Shown here one piece after another: positions 22,221 to 31,436 of a DNA stretch of 64,000 nt. The notes beneath the pieces are model-generated. The model was not told the DNA's origin. It did not search any database and saw only the letters and a program-made list of their open reading frames with translations. Origin of the DNA: Echinometra lucunter (Eukaryota > Echinodermata > Echinoidea > Camarodonta > Echinometridae); contig JAPZVO010000061.1 of the NCBI GenBank assembly GCA_029962745.1, forward strand, positions 1 through 64,000, written 5' to 3'. Within the stretch, counting starts at the first letter, position 1; the number at the start of each line of letters is the position of its first letter. Both the position numbers and the translations under genes were made by a program.

Positions 22221-22470
22221 TATTCGATTAAACCAACTTTTAGATATAAAAAAAAGCAGCCAAATCTTGCATAAGTCCCTGGCCCAATTTAAATTACCTA
22301 TAGCGGGTTTAGCCCCCCCCCCCCCCGGGAGCAAACTGTTCAAATTTATGATTTATTATTTTCTATTAGTTCCAATCGTTTATCGTACATACGACTTATT
22401 GCAGGTATCATTATTGAGTTTATATCGCTTTCAGCGTTCGTCATCAAAAATTTGAGTTTCTCGTCATTGT

Positions 22471-25400
22471 TTAGATATTGAAATCCGGTACTATATTATT
22501 AAGGTCAGAGAAGAATTTTAATCTGATATCATTTAAGTGGGTACATGTGATCAGGAATTGTATTTCGTCTTCAATGCCAGTTTTACAAAGGGGGCATATT
22601 CTGTCAATGAGGGCCATTTTTCTGTATCGTCCATCTTCAATCATGAGGTTACTATTGCTTATTTTGATTTTGATATAATTAGCTATCAGTGATTTGTCAA
22701 TATCAAGTAACAAATAGTTTTCCAGTTTGTAATCTGATTTAAAGGTTTTATAGGTTTTAATTTGGTAGAGTATTCGGTATTATTTTCATTTGTTAGATTG
22801 GCTTTCCAAGCTTTATTATACATATCTTCTAGTTTGTTTTGTATAGCTTTCTTTAACCTGTTAATAGAGAATGTGTTATGGTTTTGCCAGACATGGGAGA
22901 AGCCTAGTATTTTAAAAAATGATTCCATATGTTTGCAGTAATTTATATTAAGGTTTTTGCCCTCAATATAAGTTTGATTTACTAATGTGCTTTTAGTGGA
23001 GTTTATAGTGTGGTACCAGAAGCCTATGGTATTTTTTAAAGATGTTAGCGCGAGGGGGAAACGTCACGTTTCTGATAAGATGGCACTGCTCATCGCAGAT
23101 CCGTTAGTACCAATCATAACTTTTAGAAATTTTAATTGTAGAGATTGGGGAAGGAATGTTTTGTAGCAATTTTCTAATTCTTTTGTCTCTCTTATTAAAT
23201 ATTCAAGCCCCTATATTTCATAATTATGGAGAAGAATTGGCTTTATACAGGTATCAACAAGTTTTAAGTATGGTATTAGGGATAGTCTGTCTTTGGGAAA
23301 TATATACCGTATGCTGAATACAGCTTGCTTGGATTTGTCAACTAAGTGTTTGATAGCGTGCGTAAATGTGCCCGATGGTTTAAAGATTATTCCTAGATAT
23401 TTGTACTCGTTAGTTATTTCTGTCTCCGTGTTATCAAATAAAAATGAGTTTTTGTTCATTCTTCTCCATGCTTTATTGAAAATCATTACTTTAGTCTTTC
23501 CCGTATTGATTTCTAGGTTCCACTTTACACAATATTCATTTAAGTTGCTTAGTGCTGTTTGAAGTCCGCATTCCTTTTCGGATATTATGACGAGATCATC
23601 TGCATATAGAAGACATGAATTTTTTCCTCCGAAATTGAATGTTACAGGGTGACAGTCATTACCAAAAGAATCTATAATATCATTTATATATAAAGAAAAG
23701 AGTGTTGGGCTCAATACACATCCTTGTTTTACGCCTACCAAAGTAGGAAAAAATTTGATTTTGTCTTGCAATTTAATGGAGAATCGTACATCGTTATACA
23801 TATTTTCAGTGATGTCGTAGAATGGTCCACATATATTATAGCTTTTTTTAATTTAAAAAGTAGGGCTTTTCTATTTACAAGATCAAAAGCTTTGCGAAAA
23901 TCTACAAAGCATACGTACAAATATTTCTTCTTTTTAAACATTTTATCTACTAGCGTTTTCACGGTGAATATATGGTCACTAGTTCTACTTCCCTTTCTAA
24001 AACCTATTTGATTGGGAGTTTTTATATTGTTTTCTTCAATGTACACTTGGAGCCTGTTGTAAAGTATTCTCGAAAATAATTTTGCAAGGCAGCATGTTAA
24101 GGCTATACCTCTATAATTGGAGGGGTCATTGCTGTCACCTCCTTTAGATATTGGTTTTATGAGATTATCCCTCCAAATGTCTGGGTATATCCCTGTTTTA
24201 AAATAGCATTAAACATATCTACGTAAGTATTGACATGCATGTTACCAGATGATATAATCATTTCATTCAATAAATTGTCAATACCGCCTGATTTTCTTCT
24301 TTTAAGAGTTTTAATAGCTTCTAAGACTTCTTTGGCAGTGATAATAGAATTAAGTTTTCCTGTATCAAAGGTTGTGTGTTTTGCGTCTTTTTTATATCAA
24401 ACTTAAGATTGTATTCTTTGTTCATTAGCAGTTTAAATTGTTTGTACCATTCTTTTGCAGATATATTCACGGACGTATTATCTATATTATTTTCTTTTAT
24501 TATGTCGACTAGACTCCAAAAAGGTTTAGAGTCTCTGTTATCTAGAGAGAGCAACTTATAAAAAATATGTTTTTTATGAGCTCTGTGATTTTTGCGCGTT
24601 ATTTTGCGCATTATTTTGCGCAGCGTCTTTTGTTTATATAAAACCTTCAGCCTTAGTGCATTATTCCATGGTGTTTTTCTTAGATCTCTACATAGCTTCC
24701 TTATAAGACTTAGTTTGGTTCTACAAGTAGAATCAAACCATGGTTTATCTTTTTTCTTGACCTTAACTCTTGATTTATGGTCGCCTGCAGGGACCCTTAA
24801 AGTTTGCGTAAATGTTTCAATTATTTCGTTTATTTTTTCTATTCATATCCACATTCTTATCATCATGATCATTAGCTAATATATCAAACATATCATATCT
24901 GATATATTCAACATTTTCTTTGGATATTTTTTTAAATAAATTGATCTTCGATCAACCGTGTCCATTGCATGGCTGTAAACTACGTAGTTCCATGTCATTA
25001 TGGGAGAACATTAGTGACTGAAGAGTTACAGTTATTAGGTAATGATCGGACAAAAGAGGGTATAATTCTTCAACTTCAAAGGCAAGGACTTTGCTAAGTA
25101 GTGAAGCACTGCATATACAGTAATCGACTATTGAAACACCTCTTGTATTGTACAGAGTTGCTCTTCCCTTTGTGTCGCTACCAGATTTTTCAATAACAGG
25201 GATTCCCTTTACAAGAGATTGTCTTACAAGGACTCCCAATCCTCCTCTCAGTCTGCTTGGTTCATTTGACCGACAGTTGACATAATACTTATATCCTTTT
25301 AGTGAGATGCTTTCGCTGTATGATATATGCGTTTCGCTTGGAAAAACAATGTCAGTGACAATCTTTTCGCAAAACAAGGGGTCATCTAGTTTACATTGTC

Positions 25401-25482
25401 TAGTTCCATTCAGCCTTTTAACAACACCATTTACATTCCATGAGCTTATAGATAGTTGCTTAGATATTTTAGTCATTGTCAT
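22471..25482 (-). pseudogene. L2/CR1-like LINE ORF2 (endonuclease-RT), broken and internally deleted
   Basis: Starts at MTMTKISKQLSISSWNVNGV (25482), the first strand of an AP-like endonuclease. The fold continues through PSETHI and RLRGGLGVLVR, but then skips directly to a C-terminal VDYCI...SDHY stretch. The central part, with the catalytic GDFN box, is missing, a loss of roughly 100 residues. Beyond a frame break come the linker (24611-24321), RT motifs QIGFRKGSRTSDHIF and FVDFRKAFD (about 24000-23880), GVKQGCVLSPTLF (about 23735) and LLYADDLVI (about 23600), then YKYLGI. Further minus-strand frames to 22471 end in a CPLC..GIEDEIQFLITC zinc-knuckle-like motif. At least five frame breaks; not functional. 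Confidence 0.8.
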
Positions 25483-25879
25483 GATTGTGGGACGGAAAGG
25501 GTACCAGGGATTCCATCGCTGATTTCGTTAACATGTTATGAATATCATCTAAATATACGTTTTGTGTAGAGTGGGAACTCAATACCACCTTTAAAAAAGA
25601 AAGACAAAAAGGAAAGAAAGAAGAAGAAGAAGAAACAAAGTCCAAACCAGGGATATGGATGGTTATCAGGAAAAAGATTAAAACAGCATATAGGGTATAA
25701 TATTATGATAGAACCAGAACATTTTCTGTTTGTCTCCCTTGGGAGTGACAGCTTCTGGAGAGGGTGTTTTCAAAAGATATAATTATGCTAAATTCAAGAG
25801 ATTATGTTTATTATTTGTGTTTGTTTAATTAATTCATGTTGGGGGTAGGAGAAATGGTTCATTTTGGTGTCCGTCGTTT

Positions 25880-27240
25880 CGCATTGGCAATAATTAACAC
25901 CTATATAAATAAGTGTCACAGAATATTATGACACATACCTCTATGAACGGTCATTTATAAGGGTATTACTAGTATTTGTAATTTGAGCATAAATATCTGA
26001 CCATTGTTGTTAGGTGTCGGAGGAAATATGACACATATTTCAAGATTCATACAAAAAGAATCAAGAGAAAATATATCTCTATAACAAAAATATTCAGGAA
26101 AACTTTGCTCGAATTGGTAATTTGAAAATGAATTTCTTACAATTATGATTAGGTATAGGGGAAGATGAGACACATATCTGAAGATTTGAAAATGAATTTC
26201 ATACCATTATGATTAGGTATAGGGGAAGATGAGACACATATCTCAAGATTCATACAAGAATATTCGACAATTAGTCACTAAGTGTAATTAGAGCAGCAAC
26301 TACTTACAATTGCATTTATGTGTCAGAGAAAATATAACACATAACTCTATGTCCATAGTAGATAATGCAATGAATTTTTGTTGATATATTTGTAATTCAA
26401 AAATCAATATCGCCGACTGAAATTTGTTGAGGGATAAAACAAAAATGTCATATATATCAAGATTCATGAAAAGAATAAATTCAATAGAGCTTCAGTATTT
26501 GTAATGTGAGCAGTAACTACTTACAATTGCAATTAGGTGTCAAAGAAAATATGACACATATCTCTAAATTCATGGAAGACAATTCAAGAGAATTCTGATA
26601 ATACTAAACATGTTATTTGAAGCTCAATTTCTCCAATTCTGATTAGGTGTCGCAGGAAATTGGACACAAATTCCAAGATTCTTAAATAAATACATATTCA
26701 TATATACAGATATATATGCACATATTATCAAGTGTCGGAAAAAAGACACCTCTCAGGATTCAAAAATTGATGTTTCGAAAATAAGAAGGAAAAAAGAAAA
26801 AAAAAATCACGCACTGTCAACAGAGCTTAATATCTGTAAAGTGAGCATGAAATTCTTACACTTATAGAAAACATGACACATAATCTCTGCATTAGGAAAA
26901 TTTTAGTAATATCCATTGAAGCTCAATTTCTCCAATCTTAATTAGGTATAGGAGAAAGTAAATCAGAAATTTCAAGATTCGGAAATGTATATATACATGT
27001 ATACTCAATTATACACAGGGTTCGGGGAAAATAAGATACCTTTCAACTTTCAAGATATAAGGAGTAAACAAAAAAAAAACAAAAAAAAAAAAACAACGCA
27101 TTTTCAGTATCAGTTGTAATTACATGTAGATGTCAGAGCAAAATACACATCCCAAGAGTCATTAAATAGAATATTCAAAAGAGCTTCGTCAATGTTAATA
27201 GTTTGAACATAATTTCTTACATGCAGGCATGCACCTAAGA
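25880..27240. repeat. Diverged tandem array of about 100-bp units between LINE ORFs
   Basis: About 13 units each carry a version of ATTAGGTGTC.GAGGAAATA followed by TGACACATATCTCAAGATTC. Unit starts are near 25911, 26012, 26150, 26211, 26316, 26430, 26533, 26642, 26728, 26860, 26938, 27018 and 27128. Spacing is 60-140 bp and similarity falls from the middle outward. The best-preserved pair (26150 and 26211) is nearly identical. The array fills most of the 1.8-kb gap between ORF1 and ORF2 of the minus-strand LINE. It is rich in stops in all frames and non-coding. Confidence 0.75.
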
Positions 27241-27308
27241 GAGTAACTGGAGAGTATTACTAATAGCTTTGAAAACTAGCGGATTAGTATTCACACCCTA
27301 TTTACACA

Positions 27309-29476
27309 TCAAATGCACCGCATGATAGCGTTAGCAATTTCGGACGCAATGGCTCTGTGATTTCTCCTTTCGTTTATTTTAGGTGGTTGATCTTCTCTTG
27401 GCTTAGTTCTAGGGCCAAAGGTTGTACGAATTATGTTACCAGAAAGCAGTCTAGTACCTTCAACACACAGATGCACATCATCTACAAAGAAGCGCTCTAG
27501 AGGGCTTCCGTATTGATTGAAAGTGTTGTTATTACATATAAGGATCTGGCAAGCCTCAGGGATTTTGGATGTAACTACCCTTTTGAATTGTCATTGTCAT
27601 TCCATGGTTTGCTTAAGGGTGGGGTGGGAAGGGAAAGGACAATCTTCTTAAACGGTCTAGAGACACACTTATGCAGAAGACTATTATATTCTTCTGCAAC
27701 TAATTCAGGATTTTGGGTCTTCAGGTTATTGACTGCTGTATGGATTATGACCGTATCATGATGCTTAATGTCATATATAGCTCTGTTTGCTTCTTCAAGG
27801 GTGGGAGCATATGCCCTCTTACCCAAACCCCCCTGCTCTGGCAGTGGGTTTACCCATATGCAGGTTTTTACAGGTAGAATCATGTATAAGTGTGATTCTA
27901 TCACCTAGAACTCCTCTAGTACAATCGTAATTGGACCTCATGTCAACTGTGTGATCGCTTGCCCCTTTCATATTCTGTCTTGTTTTAGTGGGACTTTGTT
28001 CCTGTGGTACTGAAGAGCTTCTTTTATTTCCCCTAGTTACATCACTATAGGATGCATCTGGTACTCCTTTATTGTTATGTGTTATCCATCCTCGGCCATC
28101 CATTTCGTTTTTGGTATTCATAAGTCTGTCTTGTAGATTTTCTATAAGTTTATTCTTATCTAACAGCCTAGCTTCACGCGAGCTTTCAAATCTTCACTAT
28201 TTTGCTCATGTTGTTGGACATGAGCAATCAATCTACCGATTTCTATTTCTGCATTTACTTTCTCCGCTCTAAGCTTCCCTATTATACTGTTCAGTTTATC
28301 ACATTCTCTTTTCTGTTCCTCTTTCGGTCTTCTGATCTCGCTCAGATTGTTCTGTTTCATCTGCTTCACTTGTTTTTGAAGTATGTCACATTCTTTTTCT
28401 TTTCCTTTAACAAGTTTCTCTAATGCTGCATTGTCATAGTCCGTCTTTTTTCCACAGCATTTGTCTTTATGAAGTTTTTCTATTAAGTTGCTGTGCATTT
28501 CATTGGCTCTGTCGTTTTGAACTATGACTTGAGATATTGTTTTTGTTAGGTTCACGACAGCCAGTTCCAACGTGTCAAGGCGGGAGTTGACTGCTGAGAA
28601 GGGATTCGTCGATGCAGAGGGATCATTGTCTCCGATGACTGGGTTGGTACCAAGATCGTTGCTGTAATTCAAGGTGGTTGCACTACTAGGCGCCCTTCCG
28701 GGAGTACTTGGAATACTTGGATGGGTGATGCCAATGGATCCATCCCCTCTATCATATGTTGGATCGTCGGCGCTCACAGTTTCGGTTCTATTTATAGATT
28801 CAGTTTGTAGGTCGTCATCCGGTCTGAGATTGGCAGCTTCATCAGCCTCCGTGTTTTGCCCATGCGTATCATCCGTACTGAATTTAGCGGAATGACCAGC
28901 TTGCGCATGCGTATCTTCGAGACTGAGATCGGTTGATTGTTCGGCCTTCTCAGAGTCGGAGGGATGCCCGAGTGTGGCATCGGGACCGAGACTGATTGAC
29001 TGCTCAACGATCACCGTCCGTTGCTCATGGGTGTCTCCATTCTGACCATGAAGTCATTAGTTGACCAGGAGTTAATCAGCTCCTTACAGAGGGTAAATTC
29101 TTCCTCGCACTAGCTTTGGTAAGACTTCCCCTGTATAAGGATTTTTACCAGTTGTTAAGTAGACAATGACACGATACAATGGCTTCACATCGTCATTATT
29201 TTCGTAGGCAACAAACTCCTCCTTGCTTGAGTCACTCTTGTTCCACTCTGCTTTTAGGTTTTTTCTCGATAAAAGCCTCTGACCAATAGACGAGATCCAG
29301 CAGTGGATTCTATTAACCGACGTAGCAAAGCTGTTCGCATTTTTCTTGTATAGGTTTAGATCTATGTTTTCAAATGGAATAGGCTTTCCTGATGGGCTCT
29401 TTTGTTTAGCTTTGTATTCACCATCAACCACGTATCTCTGCTTGCGTTCTTTGACTTCGAGTTCGGAGGACGCCAT
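27309..29476 (-). pseudogene. L2/CR1-like LINE ORF1 with SGNH-hydrolase domain, frameshifted
   Basis: The frame begins MASSELEVKERKQRY (29476) or 15 residues earlier at 29521. The N-terminal part (to 29084) ends VIVYLTTGKNPYTGEVLPKLVRG and, one frame over, KELINSW. The middle (29014-28160) is an acidic stretch with imperfect repeats around DTHAQ/DTHGQ and then a long heptad-rich coiled coil. The C-terminal part (28121-27309, several frames) has the SGNH/GDSL block I (LIHDSTCKN), a HTAVNNL block and the final DDVHLCVEG block. These supply the Ser and the Asp-x-x-His of the hydrolase triad. Esterase-bearing ORF1 proteins are known from L2/CR1 LINEs, where they bind RNA. At least three frame breaks; not functional. 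Confidence 0.72.
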
Positions 29477-29530
29477 ATTTCCCTGTTTAGTCGTAACAGA
29501 TATGTCAGTTTTGTTTCCCAATGAACTAAA

Positions 29531-30540
29531 CAGTAAAAGTTATGATCAGTTTGCACAAGTACATGTATCACTTTTGCTGATGACTTTGAAGACATTCGCT
29601 GGACATTTTGGAAACAGAAATCTGTGTTCCAAAGTGCATTATAAAACATAGATGTCTGTCCCGGATGAAAAAATAGACGTTCTCGTATCAAAAACTCACT
29701 CTCATTTCTTTATAAAATTATATTTCATCGCATAAGAGCGTACATATCATTTCCTGTAATTCAGTAACGTAGGTCATTTGAGTGGATATTGATAATCGGA
29801 GAAAATATAGTCAGCTAGGCATAATAGTAGATCTACAGGTATATAGTTCCGTGATTTCAGCTTACACTGTTACAAAATGATGCATGGATGAGACATGGTG
29901 AGTCTGCAGGTCTGATCGATGGCTCCAACGTCCACTTCCAAGTCCATCGAAATTATCCTCATCAGATAAGCTAATCGTTCCCCATATCAGATAATCATTC
30001 ACAGAATATGTAGAATATCTCTATATATAATATTGGCGATAAGATCCTGGTACCCTTGTCGAAGAACAGTAGTCTTTCACCACATATTTTCGTATGACAT
30101 GATTAAAGAATCTCCGGCAGTTGCGTCGTCGTTGATAACTTCCCGCTAGTTTTTCGCATAACAATATCAGATTCGGAAGGGTGTGTGGGTGTGTGTGTAT
30201 AAATAGTGCAAAACATGGCCATTATGCCACTATATGCATCAATTCAATAGTACATTTGAAATGCATCGTGCGTTTCTCTTGATGGCATTATTAGTATTTT
30301 GCATATTATTATCTATTTCGCACCTTTTTTAAATGAAATATTATTTTTAGTTAATTTTAGGAGCAGTGATACCGGATATTAGCCCCCCCCCCCCCCCTTA
30401 AAAACCCCTAAAACCCACCAAAAACAAAGAAAGAAGAGCACACAACACAACACAAGAAAAACAATTTTTTTTTAAATCCCGTAATGTCAAGCATGATTTA
30501 TGTTAGAAATCATACAGAGGCGCCAAATCGGGGGTTCGGC
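29531..30540. other. Non-coding stretch upstream of the L2-like LINE
   Basis: It may contain the LINE's 5' UTR, but no boundary is visible. A short GT array lies at about 30180 and a C14 run at about 30383. No gene is supported. Confidence 0.4.
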
Positions 30541-30544
30541 GTAG

Positions 30545-30660
30545 AAATGTCAGAGGTAAAAATGTTAGAGAAAAAATGTCAGAGGTAAAAATGTCAGAGG
30601 TAAAAAATATCAGAGGTAAAAATTTCAGGGGGAAAAATGTCAGAGGTAAAAATGTCAGCT
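30545..30660. repeat. Short tandem array, AAATGTCAGAGGT units
   Basis: Seven or so consecutive imperfect copies of a unit of about 17 bp (AAAAATGTCAGAGGT). The reverse-complement form occurs as four to five units at 32418-32480. Both blocks adjoin a CCAAATCGGGG sequence, so they may be two ends of one repeat family. Confidence 0.7.
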
Positions 30661-30876
30661 CCGAAAATGCCGAAGTGAGCGTGTTACAAGTATAAGAATA
30701 TTGAATTTGAAATTGGGAAGAGCACGAGATATTTAAAAAAAGAATTGTTACTATATAAATGGAGTGATCACAATAACGCTGCTCTCTGTAACTATGTAAC
30801 TTAACGTTAGGAAATACAACAAAACTGGAATATGGAAGGACATAGAATAGAATAGAATAACCTAAAGCCTGGGAGA

Positions 30877-31428
30877 CAGTGGCGGCACCAGGATTGTTAA
30901 AGGGGGGGGGGGGGCAAATGGAGGGCAAAAGAAAATGGTGGGGGGGGGGGGCAGGGCCGGGCAGTCAAATTTTCTTTTGCGTCCTCTTACACACATTTTG
31001 ATATCAATTTTGTGAGCGAGCGAAGAAAAAATAACCGTTTTTTTTAAATCGCATTTTTGAATAAATATTCTGAAATATGACGAGCGAGCGAAGCGAGCGA
31101 GCCAAAAATGGCTACTTTTCTTGTTTTTAATCGCATTTTAGAAAAGAAATTTTAAAATATGACGAGCGAGCGAAGCGAACGAGCCAAAAATAGCCACTTC
31201 TTTGTTTTCAATCGAAGTTTTGAAGAGCGGAAATGGTATTTTAGAGCACTTCACAGCTTGAATATGATGTTTATGACAACATATACTTATTTACAAATTA
31301 CAGTATAATTTTTCTTTTCAGTCCTCAAAATTTCTGGGGGGGGGGGGCAACTGGGGGGGGGCAAAGCTTCTGAGTGGGGGGCAAATACCCCCCATGCCCC
31401 CCCCCCCCCCCCCTTGGTGCCGCCACTG
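30877..31428. mobile_element. hAT-like MITE, 552 bp, 8-bp target duplication
   Basis: The ends are CAGTGGCGGCACCAGG (30877) and its inverted form CCTTGGTGCCGCCACTG (to 31428). The 8-bp sequence CTGGGAGA is present on both sides (30869-30876 and 31429-31436). CAGTG-type ends with an 8-bp duplication are diagnostic of the hAT superfamily. P elements also duplicate 8 bp, but their ends differ. Inside are long G and C runs next to each end and three diverged copies (about 31010, 31077, 31160) of a block built on GAGCGAGCGAAGCGAGCGAG. There is no transposase, so it depends on a partner element. Confidence 0.9.
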
Positions 31429-31436
31429 CTGGGAGA

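Larger units (their letters stand above)
15660..29530 (-). mobile_element. L2/CR1-like LINE with esterase-type ORF1, split by a nested LINE
   Basis: On the minus strand the element runs from an ORF1 (29476-27309) through a tandem-repeat inter-ORF region (about 27240-25880) and an ORF2 (25482-22471) into a 3' UTR. The 3' UTR is interrupted at 22205 by a plus-strand LINE and resumes at 15879. It ends near 15660-15690 with AATCAATAAAAGTTGAATTG. An ORF1 with a coiled coil plus SGNH hydrolase motifs is known from L2- and CR1-clade LINEs, which is why I place it there. The ends are approximate and no target duplication was found. All frames are broken, so this is a fossil copy, older than the insertion inside it. 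Confidence 0.7.

Noticed and set aside
25880..27240. CRISPR-like or regularly spaced repeat array
   Set aside because: Units are diverged, spacing is irregular, the genome is eukaryotic and the array lies inside a LINE.
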